Assembly: GCF_018623055.1 (NCBI RefSeq)
Contig: NZ_CP076019.1
Coordinates: 2,542,001-2,606,000, forward strand
Source of the DNA: Halorubrum sp. 2020YC2
GTDB lineage: Archaea > Halobacteriota > Halobacteria > Halobacteriales > Haloferacaceae
DNA length: 64,000 nucleotides
Direction of reading: 5' to 3'
Position numbers and translations under genes: made by a program. The notes under the pieces were generated by a model that worked only from the letters and a program-made list of their open reading frames with translations, was not told the origin of the DNA and ran no database searches. Positions 1 to 7,963 of this stretch are shown piece by piece; position 1 is the stretch's first letter, and every line of letters begins with the position of its first letter.

Positions 1-589
1 TTGGCGTCCTCAGGGCCGAGGTTGGGCATGAAATCGTGATAGTGATTACTGCCCAATAAATTAGTGGGAAAATTATCGATGAAAATGGACTCGAAGACTT
101 GCTTTTGACTGGCAGAGATGTGAGGTACCTTAGCTTGTGTGGCCTTAGCCACACCCCTAACCGCCAACCGACCCCCCGGTGTCGATTCGGCGTCGACGAG
201 CAGCCCGTCCAGTCCGGATCCGCGCTTGTGTTGCGGTCGATATCGTCGCGAACCTCCCGGTCGAGAGGGTCGATCGAGGCGAAAACGGCCGCAAAAAGAG
301 GATCTGAATAGTGTTGCCACTCACGAGGAGCCGCGCTACCGGAGCGTTTGGCCCTTCCCCCACGCACTCCGCACGAACCGAATCTTCGGTCCTGTCGCGG
401 GAGTACGACGGCGTCGCTTCCGGGGTCGACCACGCCCGTCCCGACCAGTTCCAGTCCGGTTATTTCGTGGTCTGGAATCAATCGATATGCGGCGGTGGGT
501 CGCCGGAATGTTAGAAAACCAGATAGTCCGTCGTCGGTCCTCTCGCGTGGACGACAGGTCTTTAGCCCAGTCAGTTACACGTACCTCGT
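1..589. other. Left-edge non-coding region
   Basis: No reading frame here looks like a real haloarchaeal gene. The frames that stay open lack the usual third-position GC bias, a plausible start and any recognisable motif. The first 130 bases are clearly more AT-rich than what follows, which is common for intergenic or insertion-border DNA. No transposase fragment, tRNA or copy of the tRNA-Arg 3' end (found at 27.4 kb) was seen. The region ends in the promoter of the first cluster gene. Confidence 0.5.
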
Positions 590-590
590 A
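559..590 (+). promoter_or_regulatory. TATA-like box, probably leaderless promoter of the first cluster gene
   Basis: The box tttag at 561-565 lies about 27 nt before the ATG at 590, the spacing expected for a haloarchaeal leaderless transcript. No Shine-Dalgarno sequence precedes the ATG, which fits. Confidence 0.45.
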
Positions 591-2278
591 TGGACGTGGA
601 CCGCTTCGAGGGAGTTCAGTCGGGGATTGCCGAGCGGACTGAGCTGGCTTCCGAACCGGGGACGACCGCGGTCCCTCCCGAGGGCGTCCCGAGCGTTGAA
701 TCCGTCGAGAGCGTCGTCGGCGTTACGGGCGGATACACCCTGCTCGCCGCCGTCAGCGCCGCGGTGCTTCTCGTAGTCGCGGTCGGTGCGCTGGTCGTGT
801 ACCGCCGCCGGGCCGCTGACACGTCCGGCGGCCGCTCGGCGTCTCCGACGAGCGGCGGCGCCTCGGGCGGTGGCGGCGCGACCGTCGACCGAGACGGAGG
901 AACAAGCGGTGCGACCGAGCCGGATGTCAGCGAGTCGAACCGGTCGGACGGTAGCGGCGCGAACACGGGCGGCGCGAGCACGGCGTTCGACGACCGGATC
1001 GGCGATCGGACGCTCGACCGGCTCGAACCGGTTGCGCCGGACGCGGTCTCGCGAGTCCGTGACCGGCTCCCGCTTGGTCGGAACGCGGCGCCGAGCGCAG
1101 TCGACGCCATAGAGCGTGACCTCCGGGAGGCTGTCGAGGACGCGCTCGACGAGGGGCTGTTCGACCCGACCGTGACCTCGCCGCTGGGCGGGACCTACGA
1201 CGTAGTGAACCTGCCGAGCCGATTCCGCGAACTGACGGTTCCTCCCGAGGGCGAGACGGTCCACGTGGCGGATCTGGAGGGAGTCGTCCGCGACGCGCTC
1301 TCCGGCCGGGACCTCCACGAGGCCGCTCGAACCATCGCGGCGGTCCACGAGCACTGTCAAGAGATCGAGTCGCACATCCGGCGCCGCGAGGGATCGTACC
1401 TCGAAACGCGACGAGAGGCGGAGCGGACGCTCGAGGACATCCAAGAGATGACCGACCGATTCGACGGCGCCCTCGCCGACCGGGTTCGAGAGTTCGTCGT
1501 CGACGGGCGGCACGAAGCCCTCTCGGGTGTCCGCGACATCGAGCGACAGATCGACACCGCGGACCGGTCGCTCCACGCCTGCGCGTTCGACGATGCCGAA
1601 CGGACGATCCGCGACGCCGAACGAGCGGGCGACGACCTGCTGATGGCGGTCGATTTTCTCGGCGGTGTCACCGGAACGATCGACCACGGAAGCGGCCGGG
1701 TCAAGCTTCCGGAGAGAGTGGACGACGCGTTCGTCGCCGATCTCGTGCCGATCCTCGAACGACAGTACACCGTCGGCGTCGAGCTCGACGGCGACGAGAT
1801 CGTCGTCAGCGGCGGCGAGTCGTCGCAGTCCGAAGGGCGCGGCTCCGTACGCTCCGGCGGCGGGGGCGGGTCGCGTCCCGGCGGCAGCGGATCCGGTTCC
1901 GAGCCCGGGGCTTCCGGTTCCCCTTCGTCCGGTGATTCGACAGGGGGATCGAAGCGGGAGAGAAGCGGTGGACGTGAACAGCTCACGCCGGACGCGGTCG
2001 CGGACGAGATTCTCTTCGTGCTCCGAGAACTCGACGATCGGGGCGGGAACGGCGCCGTCGAGTGTCAGACAGAGCTGCTTCCCGACGCGGTAGCGCGCCG
2101 CGAAGTGCTCGAACCGCTGGCGACGTTCTGCCGGCGACAGACGGACCTCGTGGCGTCCGTGACGCTCCAAGAGAACGCACCCCCGGGCTTCTTCGAAATC
2201 GAGTTCACGGAGGGGACCACCGCGTCCGCCGGGCTTAATTCGCTCCGGAAGCGGTTTACTGAGCGACACGGAGGGTGA
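590..2278 (+). CDS. Single-pass membrane protein with long cytoplasmic helical domain, tubulin cluster
   Basis: The 562-residue protein has no cleavable signal peptide. It has one hydrophobic segment at about residues 49-71, followed by arginines, which predicts N-terminus outside and the bulk inside. A Gly/Ser/Asp-rich linker (about 76-130) leads to an acidic, mostly helical domain (about 135-400). A second Gly/Ser-rich linker (about 408-462) leads to a compact C-terminal domain of about 95 residues with mixed helix and strand. That last domain loosely resembles the C-terminus of the protein encoded at 8991 (a VLR-type helix, then a hydrophobic strand near the end), but this needs a profile search. 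It is the first gene of the plus-strand arm and lies directly upstream of the first tubulin-like gene. No family is recognised. A role as a membrane tether for a cytoplasmic filament is inferred only from topology and neighbours. Confidence 0.85.
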   Translation: MDVDRFEGVQSGIAERTELASEPGTTAVPPEGVPSVESVESVVGVTGGYTLLAAVSAAVLLVVAVGALVVYRRRAADTSGGRSASPTSGGASGGGGATVDRDGGTSGATEPDVSESNRSDGSGANTGGASTAFDDRIGDRTLDRLEPVAPDAVSRVRDRLPLGRNAAPSAVDAIERDLREAVEDALDEGLFDPTVTSPLGGTYDVVNLPSRFRELTVPPEGETVHVADLEGVVRDALSGRDLHEAARTIAAVHEHCQEIESHIRRREGSYLETRREAERTLEDIQEMTDRFDGALADRVREFVVDGRHEALSGVRDIERQIDTADRSLHACAFDDAERTIRDAERAGDDLLMAVDFLGGVTGTIDHGSGRVKLPERVDDAFVADLVPILERQYTVGVELDGDEIVVSGGESSQSEGRGSVRSGGGGGSRPGGSGSGSEPGASGSPSSGDSTGGSKRERSGGREQLTPDAVADEILFVLRELDDRGGNGAVECQTELLPDAVARREVLEPLATFCRRQTDLVASVTLQENAPPGFFEIEFTEGTTASAGLNSLRKRFTERHGG

Positions 2279-2390
2279 GCAGTCTGGAACGCTGTCGAAG
2301 TTCTGTCAACTGCCGGTAACAAAATCGGGGGAACCAACCGCGTCCGTAATGTTTTATGTATCTCCGTGACCGCTCATACGTTATCCTAAC

Positions 2391-4019
2391 ATGACCGACA
2401 TCTGTAAGATCTGTATGCAGCGCTCGGACAAGTGGGCGGGCGAGTCGCTCGTCGAGCACTTGGCCCGAGCCCACGCGGACGAGCCCGCATCGGTCGAGCA
2501 GGTGTATCCGGACCGCAAGGAGGCGGCGCTGTCCGGGGACGGTCCCGCCGCAGACGATCAGGACAACGCGACCGATTCGACGGACACCGGCGAGTTCGGG
2601 CGGGCGGCGACGCCAGCGCCCTCGGGAACCGAGACGCCGAGCGACGATCTGATGGACGATGCCTACGGGAAAAAGTGGTACCTCGTCGGCGTTGGAGGCG
2701 CGGGCAACAACATCCTCGACGCGATTCTGCTGCGACGCGCGACGCTTGAGGAGAACAACGAGCGTCGCGCTCGGATCTGGCAGGGCGGGTTAGCGGGGTA
2801 CGGGCTGTTGAACACTAACGTCAGCGAGCTCGAACAGACCTACTACGCCCAAGAGGAGAAGGGGTACAGCCGTAACGACCTCCTCCCCAACTGTATCATC
2901 GGCTTCGGCGAACACGACTACGCCGGCGCCGGCTACCGGTGGGACCTCGGACGCGACCTGATTGAGGCCGACTTCGCCGCCGACGCCGACCCCTTTCGGG
3001 AGCGGTGGGACCTCAAGGGCGAGCGGCTCCGTGACTCACAGGCGGTGATGTTCGTCCACAGCGTGACCAAAGGCACCGGCTGTGGCGCGACCCCGGTCCT
3101 CGCCGAGAAGCTCCGCGAGAAAGTGCTCGACGATGGAATCGTCTCGAAGCCGCTGTTCAGCAGCGTCGTGATCCCCTCGGAGGGGACCCAGTACTCGGAG
3201 TTTGGTGGCCGCGCGAAGGTGAACGGCGTCGTCGGTCTCGCCCGCACCTCCCGGACCGTCGACGCGATCATCCCGTTCGATAACAAGCGGCTGGAAGACG
3301 TGGGCGCCGATATCCGCCCGCGGGTCGACCGGCTCGGCGAGTACAACCCACCACAGTACGTCGAGGTGAACAAGCCGCTCGTGGCCTTCTTGGAGGCGTT
3401 CACGATGTCGTCGGTGCCGCAGTTCCTTGACCGCGACGCGACGATGTCGATCAAGGGAGACGTGTTCGACCCGGCCGACAGCTTCCGCCCGGTTCAAGAC
3501 AAGTACCAGCGCGACCCAGACCGGGACTTCTCACCCGCGGTAGTGCTCGCGCCGGTACTCGGCCGATCGCGAGCGAACACGTTCGACAAGTCGAAGCTGG
3601 AGCTGCTCGTTCGGAACGCGCTGTTCCAGAACAAGCTTGCCGAGTTCGATCCGACGACGGCGTGGGGCGGTACCTTCCTCGTGTACGGTCCCGAAGGGAA
3701 GATGCAGGAGGTCTCCGAGCTGATAGGTGACGGCACTCTCGCGGGCATTATCGGCGACGAGGAGTTCCTCGACGCCGGTCGCTCGACCGGGATCGAGTCG
3801 GTGGACATCCACATCAAACAGCTCGTGACGCCGTACCTCGACGACGTGTACCTGTGGGGGACGCTGTGGAACCCGGAGATGCCGTCGATCGAGACGATGT
3901 ACGACCACGCGCTGACACTCAAACAGGAGGGGAACAGCGAGCAGGCCGAGAACGTCCGCGAGGTGTGGGACGAGGTCGAGGCGCTGTTCTCCTGTCTCGG
4001 CCGGGAAAATATGGCGTGA
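2391..4019 (+). CDS. Divergent tubulin/FtsZ-superfamily GTPase with N-terminal C2H2-type zinc finger
   Basis: The 542-residue protein begins with a zinc-finger-like motif: Cys5-x2-Cys8-x14-His23-x4-His28. An acidic disordered linker runs to about residue 92. The GTPase fold follows, with the nucleotide loop GVGGAGNN at 100-107, an NTN strand end at 141-143, and a tubulin-signature-like KGTGCGA at 227-233, where the usual first Gly-Gly are Thr/Lys. FDNKR (296-300) sits where FtsZ contacts the base, and Asp357-x2-Asp360 matches the T7 loop that completes the active site of the next subunit. These features place it in the tubulin superfamily, probably near the Tubulin_2-type families rather than canonical FtsZ or CetZ. 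The zinc finger could bind a partner or nucleic acid. The T4 deviation may change GTP hydrolysis. A TATA-like gttttatg lies at 2349-2356, so it may also be transcribed on its own. Confidence 0.88.
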   Translation: MTDICKICMQRSDKWAGESLVEHLARAHADEPASVEQVYPDRKEAALSGDGPAADDQDNATDSTDTGEFGRAATPAPSGTETPSDDLMDDAYGKKWYLVGVGGAGNNILDAILLRRATLEENNERRARIWQGGLAGYGLLNTNVSELEQTYYAQEEKGYSRNDLLPNCIIGFGEHDYAGAGYRWDLGRDLIEADFAADADPFRERWDLKGERLRDSQAVMFVHSVTKGTGCGATPVLAEKLREKVLDDGIVSKPLFSSVVIPSEGTQYSEFGGRAKVNGVVGLARTSRTVDAIIPFDNKRLEDVGADIRPRVDRLGEYNPPQYVEVNKPLVAFLEAFTMSSVPQFLDRDATMSIKGDVFDPADSFRPVQDKYQRDPDRDFSPAVVLAPVLGRSRANTFDKSKLELLVRNALFQNKLAEFDPTTAWGGTFLVYGPEGKMQEVSELIGDGTLAGIIGDEEFLDAGRSTGIESVDIHIKQLVTPYLDDVYLWGTLWNPEMPSIETMYDHALTLKQEGNSEQAENVREVWDEVEALFSCLGRENMA

Positions 4020-4093
4020 CCGGAAAGTCGGCCCGCGGGTAGTCTCTCCGGTGTCGCTTTCGTCTCTTCTTTTCCCTCGCCGCAGATATCTGA

Positions 4094-4142
4094 ATATTTA
4101 TGAAAAGTATTAGGGTTACTTACCAGACAAGTGACAACGATG
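4094..4142 (+). promoter_or_regulatory. Promoter upstream of the small ORF and the PH-domain gene
   Basis: An AT-rich stretch with atattta at 4094-4100 lies in the gap after the first tubulin gene. It is about 40 nt before an ATG at 4140 and well placed to start a new transcript. A pyrimidine-rich tract just before it (about 4060-4076) could end transcription of the preceding gene. Confidence 0.4.
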
Positions 4143-4316
4143 AAGAGGGATATTGTGGTACAAACGACGGTCATGCCGTCAGGGGAGGGCGTCTGTCGTC
4201 GCGGAGATCGAGCGGCGGACCTCGGAGACGCTACCAGTACGCACGAGTGGTCCGATATCGAAAAATCGATCTCGGCCGCTGAACCGGCCGCTCGCGCCTC
4301 GCGGGTGAGGAGGTAG
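4140..4316 (+). CDS. Possible small protein upstream of the PH-domain gene
   Basis: This is a 58-residue open frame from ATG 4140; an in-frame GTG lies at 4131. It ends 3 bases before the next ATG, and its last codons contain the GGAGGT ribosome-binding site for the next gene. That arrangement is typical of real overlapping haloarchaeal genes. The third-position GC bias is only moderate, and the peptide has no recognised motif: one Cys, many Arg and Ala, a short acidic middle. It could instead be a leader region. A competing frame from 4100 overlaps it and looks less protein-like. Confidence 0.35.
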   Translation: MKRDIVVQTTVMPSGEGVCRRGDRAADLGDATSTHEWSDIEKSISAAEPAARASRVRR

Positions 4317-4319
4317 CCC

Positions 4320-6284
4320 ATGTCCGAGGAGACGGGTCACGAGGCGAGTACGGCCGGGATCAATCCGCTCGACGGGGAGTCGGTGCTCAAGAACGTCCAT
4401 CCGTCTTGGATCAACTGGAAAGGACGGCTGTTCTTTGCCTTCTTTTTCGCGGTTATCGGGCTAATGATCGGAGGTGACGTCGGCGCGTTCTTCATTTTCC
4501 TTGGACTGCTTCAAGTTTTGAGTACCTTCCTTTCGCGCCGGGCGAGTCGGTACATCGTCACGAATCAGCGGGTGAAAGTAAAAATCGGCCTGTTGGGCTC
4601 GTCGACTCAGGAGGCCAGGCTGGACACCCTCAACGGCATCTCGACCAACTCCGGGTTCATCGAGGGGATCTTCGGGAAGGGCACCGTTTCCGTTACGGAC
4701 GCCGCCCGTGAGACGCTGGCGATCAAGGGTGTCGGGAACTATCAAGACCTTGCGCGGACGCTCCGCGAGCAGCAGCGACAGGCGTCACAGCCCGGCCGCG
4801 CCGGCCATCAACAGCAGCCGCCGGGCGGTCAGCAGTCGCAGCCCCCACAGTCGCAGTCAACGAGCGGCTCGGCCGCGAGCGGAGGTGACCCGCCCGCGAG
4901 CGATTCGGAAGCCGAGACCGACGAGGGGACCTCCCGCGAACGCTGCCTGAGCTGCGGCTCGCTGATCGACGACTCCGTGGGCTTCTGTCCGGAGTGCGGG
5001 ACGGAAGAACCGTTCTCTCCGTCCGCGGTGTCGGCGTCGGACGACGACGAGTCGGGATCCGCGGTTGACGACGCGTCGAGCGACCCGGAACCGGAGTTCC
5101 GCGACCACCCGGTCGTCGAGGCCGCGGACGCGATCGCAAGTCAAGAGCGTCCCGACGACGACGCGGCCCGGGAGCTCTGTCGGGTGCTCGCAGATCCCGA
5201 CACCGACAGGCACTCGGTCAAGTCGGCTCTGAGAGACGCTGTCGGTGCCATCGAAGAGGCGGAAGAGGGAGAGACGGAGACGGAGAGAAGCGTCCCCGAC
5301 GGGCTTGCCCGCCTCGGGGAGTCGCCGACCGCGAATCAGCTCGAATCCGCCCGCGGACGGCTGTTGCGCTCTAATCATCCCGCCGCGACCGCGACACTCC
5401 CCGTCGTGGATCGCGCGCTCCAGCTCGAGGCCGACCGCGACCAGGCAGCGACCGAACGGGACCACTACCGAGAGTCGGTCGAGTCGATCTGCGACGCGGC
5501 CGCCCGTAGCGGCGCCGTGAGCTTCACGGCTAGCGACCCCGACGCGCGCGCCGAAGAACTCGTCAAGGCCGTCGAGCGCGGTGACGCGGTCATCGAGTCC
5601 CCCGGAACCGCGTGGGAGTCCGTGGCCGCGGATATCGAGCGCTCGCAGCGACCGCAGACCGCCGAGGCGCGGGACCTCCTCAACGCGTTCGAGACGAACG
5701 ACACCGAGGAGATAACCGCCTCCCTCGGCGCCGCCGTGGAGGGGCTCGAAGAACTTGGCGAGCTCCGGTCCGGGATCATGGACATCGAGAAACGTGACAT
5801 CCGACGGCGGATCGATTCCCTAGAGGAGGAACTTGGCCGCACCGACGGCAGCGTCTACCGTCACCTCGCGGACCGGGTCCGCGAGCTGGAGGCGATGGCG
5901 AACGAGCCGGACGTCGACGAGGTACAGCTGTACGCCATCTACCAGGAGTGTACCTTCTACGATCGGACGCTCGTCCCGCGGCTCTCGCGGTCCGACGGCT
6001 CCTCGGAGAGCGTCGACGTCGCCCGACGGGCACGCGACATCGAGGATCGGATCGCGTCGATCAACGACGAGTACGTCTCGGTCCGCGCCGACCACAACCA
6101 CACCATCCCGAAGCACTTCCTCGACCTCGCCGACGCGCTCTGTGACCGGGCGCGGCGCATGGGCGATGAACAGCCCCATCAGGCGGCCGGGCAGCTCGCC
6201 GCCGCGAGCGATCTCCTCGACCACGTCGAAGAACTGTACGAGCGCAACGAGTACAGCGTGATGCTCCGTCGGCTGCGCGGCTGA
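4320..6284 (+). CDS. Bacterial-PH-like membrane protein with zinc ribbon and long helical C-terminal rod
   Basis: The 654-residue protein starts with a YdbS-like bacterial PH domain (bPH_2 type). Two adjacent membrane segments (about 36-51 and 54-70) are followed by the typical strand pattern and the end of the fold at about residue 140. A Gln/Pro/Ser-rich linker (about 151-205) leads to a zinc ribbon with Cys209-x2-Cys212 and Cys223-x2-Cys226. The remaining 420 residues are acidic and almost entirely helical, with repeated short helices ending in heptad-rich segments. bPH_2 domains sit at membranes, so this is probably a membrane anchor holding a long cytoplasmic rod. A strong ribosome-binding site (GAGGAGGT) precedes ATG 4320. 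The gene lies between two tubulin-like genes. The domain assignments are good; the role as a cytoskeletal adaptor is inference. Confidence 0.87.
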   Translation: MSEETGHEASTAGINPLDGESVLKNVHPSWINWKGRLFFAFFFAVIGLMIGGDVGAFFIFLGLLQVLSTFLSRRASRYIVTNQRVKVKIGLLGSSTQEARLDTLNGISTNSGFIEGIFGKGTVSVTDAARETLAIKGVGNYQDLARTLREQQRQASQPGRAGHQQQPPGGQQSQPPQSQSTSGSAASGGDPPASDSEAETDEGTSRERCLSCGSLIDDSVGFCPECGTEEPFSPSAVSASDDDESGSAVDDASSDPEPEFRDHPVVEAADAIASQERPDDDAARELCRVLADPDTDRHSVKSALRDAVGAIEEAEEGETETERSVPDGLARLGESPTANQLESARGRLLRSNHPAATATLPVVDRALQLEADRDQAATERDHYRESVESICDAAARSGAVSFTASDPDARAEELVKAVERGDAVIESPGTAWESVAADIERSQRPQTAEARDLLNAFETNDTEEITASLGAAVEGLEELGELRSGIMDIEKRDIRRRIDSLEEELGRTDGSVYRHLADRVRELEAMANEPDVDEVQLYAIYQECTFYDRTLVPRLSRSDGSSESVDVARRARDIEDRIASINDEYVSVRADHNHTIPKHFLDLADALCDRARRMGDEQPHQAAGQLAAASDLLDHVEELYERNEYSVMLRRLRG

Positions 6285-6312
6285 CGCCTGTCCGCGTACT
6301 GGTACGTCCACC

Positions 6313-6322
6313 ATCTTTATAA
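6313..6322 (+). promoter_or_regulatory. TATA-like box of the eight-gene operon starting at 6411
   Basis: The sequence atctttataat at about 6313-6323 is a good haloarchaeal TATA box. Initiation about 27 nt downstream would give a transcript starting near 6345, just before the short upstream ORF at 6355. From 6411 to 18556 no further intergenic gap is large enough for an obvious promoter. Confidence 0.5.
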
Positions 6323-6354
6323 TCTGATGTCTCAGTAATATCTGCTGTAGAGAC

Positions 6355-6414
6355 ATGTACGGTCCGATAACTACTTTCCCGAGCGGGCGTACGAACGAAT
6401 CACCAACTAAATGA
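6355..6414 (+). CDS. Possible 19-residue upstream ORF overlapping the second tubulin gene
   Basis: ATG at 6355 opens a 19-codon frame whose TGA (6412-6414) overlaps the start codon of the tubulin gene at 6411. It starts about 10 nt after the predicted transcription start. It could allow translational coupling or control of the operon. There is no independent evidence that it is translated, and such a frame can arise by chance. Confidence 0.25.
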   Translation: MYGPITTFPSGRTNESPTK

Positions 6415-7691
6415 CGTATCTATTTATCGGCGCGGGGCAAGCGGGGGGCGCTATCGTCGACGCGATCTTCGAGTACACCGACGATTCGATGCTCAGCCTG
6501 TTCGAGTCCACGGACATCTCGACGTTGGGTCGACCGTTGGTGTTCAACTCGACGATGCGGGACTTACAGAACCTCTCGAACGTTCCCGCGGAGGACCAGT
6601 ACGGGGTCGCACAGCAGCACGGGCTGGTACAGGGGATCGAGCCCGGCTTCGAGGAGATGGTGACGGGCGGGTTCGGCCGGAACCCGGTCGACGCCGATGA
6701 GGTGATGGGAGACCACGCCGACGAACTCCAGACGATCCTCGAATCGAAGTTCGGGGGGCGGACGTCTCCCGCCGCGGACGAGGAAGAGGTACCAGCGACC
6801 GACACCGACGCCATCCAGTTCGCGTTCCTGTTCGTCGGGCTTGGCGGCGGCACCGGGTGCGGGATCAGCCCGCACATCGCCCGCGGTATCAAGGAGTTCA
6901 CCGACGACCGGACGAAAGTCGTCGCCGTGGCCGTTCTCCCGAACACCCGCGGCGGGGTCGAGGACGACGAGACTGACGGCGAGGTCAGCGCGGGTCGACA
7001 GGCGTGGAACGCCCGGTACGGGCTCGACCGGCTGGAAGACGAGGTCGACGGCATCGTCCTCGTCGACAACCAGCGGATCTCGTACCTCGACTCGGCGGGA
7101 GGCGAGTTCGGCGAGTACAACGAGTACGTCGCTGCCGCGTTCCACGACATCGTCGTCGGACCGATGCTGAGCAACGTCGACGCCAGCGAGGTCGACGGCG
7201 TCGACACGCCCGACATCGACGTTCGCGACATCGTCACGTCGCTGTCGTTCGGCGTCGCCGGCGAGGAGTCCCGTGCGGGCTACGGCGCTATCGGTCGCTC
7301 CGTCACGATGACCCGGTCGCTGTCGGGGTACCTGCTGCCATTCGTCGGCCGCCGCGACATCGACAGCGCGGCGTTGGCGCGGCTCTCGGCGTCGAAGCAG
7401 TCGCTCGCCAAGGCCGACCCGAACGACGCCCAGAAGGCGATTGCGCTGGTCCGGGCGCCGAGCGCAAACATCGGGCCGGGCTCGCACAGTATCGAGACCG
7501 GGACGATCAAGGAGTACTTGGAGCGGAGCTGTCGGCTCAACGAGGTGAACCTCGGCGTCGCGCTCAGCGGCCGCAACCTCGCGTCGGTCGTGACGCTGTT
7601 AACGTACCGACGCGAGGACCTCGACCGGCTCGACGAGATCGAAGCCGCGGCCGACGCCTACGAACAGGAGACGGAGGAGCTGTTCGCATGA
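6411..7691 (+). CDS. Second tubulin-superfamily GTPase, CetZ/FtsZ-like N-terminus
   Basis: The 426-residue protein opens directly with the nucleotide loop GAGQAGG (residues 7-13), very like the start of CetZ and FtsZ. The tubulin signature GLGGGTGCG at 143-151 is intact. DNQR (219-222) corresponds to the base-contact region, and Asp268-x-Asp270-x2-Asp273 matches the T7 catalytic loop. An extra insertion of roughly 80 residues, acidic in part, separates the first two motifs compared with FtsZ. It is shorter and more divergent than haloarchaeal CetZ1/2 and lacks the usual FtsZ C-terminal tail. GTP binding and head-to-tail polymerisation are expected from the retained motifs. It is the first full gene of an eight-gene operon and overlaps the next gene by 4 nt (ATGA). 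Confidence 0.9.
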   Translation: MTYLFIGAGQAGGAIVDAIFEYTDDSMLSLFESTDISTLGRPLVFNSTMRDLQNLSNVPAEDQYGVAQQHGLVQGIEPGFEEMVTGGFGRNPVDADEVMGDHADELQTILESKFGGRTSPAADEEEVPATDTDAIQFAFLFVGLGGGTGCGISPHIARGIKEFTDDRTKVVAVAVLPNTRGGVEDDETDGEVSAGRQAWNARYGLDRLEDEVDGIVLVDNQRISYLDSAGGEFGEYNEYVAAAFHDIVVGPMLSNVDASEVDGVDTPDIDVRDIVTSLSFGVAGEESRAGYGAIGRSVTMTRSLSGYLLPFVGRRDIDSAALARLSASKQSLAKADPNDAQKAIALVRAPSANIGPGSHSIETGTIKEYLERSCRLNEVNLGVALSGRNLASVVTLLTYRREDLDRLDEIEAAADAYEQETEELFA

Positions 7692-7963
7692 CGCGGGCGA
7701 CGAAATCGCGGATCGCGGGCAGCGCGCTCGTCGCGGCGGCCGCGCTGATCGGGTTCGTCGGCGTCGTCGTCGGCGACGGCGGAAATCCGGTCAATCCCGC
7801 GGTGGATGCGTTAGAGACGGTAGAGATCGCCGCCACGCTCACCAGTCAGGTCCCGTTCCTCGCGGCCGGCGGCGCGCTGATAGGGCTCGGCGTCGGCGCC
7901 GTGATCGCGAGCGGCGCCACGTACTGGTACCAGAACAAACAGATCGGGGGGCGCCTCGAATGA
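7688..7963 (+). CDS. Small two-pass membrane protein
   Basis: ATG 7688 overlaps the stop of the second tubulin gene (ATGA), and its own stop overlaps the next start in the same way, so the start is well fixed. The 91-residue product has two hydrophobic segments, about 10-28 and 56-77, joined by a short acidic extracellular loop. It ends in a short cytoplasmic tail with Tyr, Trp, Lys and Arg. No family is recognised. The tight coupling to the tubulin gene suggests a stoichiometric partner, perhaps a membrane anchor for that filament. This is inference. Confidence 0.8.
   Translation: MTRATKSRIAGSALVAAAALIGFVGVVVGDGGNPVNPAVDALETVEIAATLTSQVPFLAAGGALIGLGVGAVIASGATYWYQNKQIGGRLE

Noticed and set aside
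575-2269. Long open frame on the minus strand opposite the first cluster gene (and similar antisense frames opposite most genes)
   Set aside because: High-GC haloarchaeal genes leave long shadow frames. The composition is Arg/Ala/Val-rich without motifs, and the plus-strand protein has a clear TM and helical design.
2391-4019. Naming the first GTPase ftsZ or cetZ
   Set aside because: The T4 loop, the zinc-finger extension and the length differ from both families; a family-level name would mislead.
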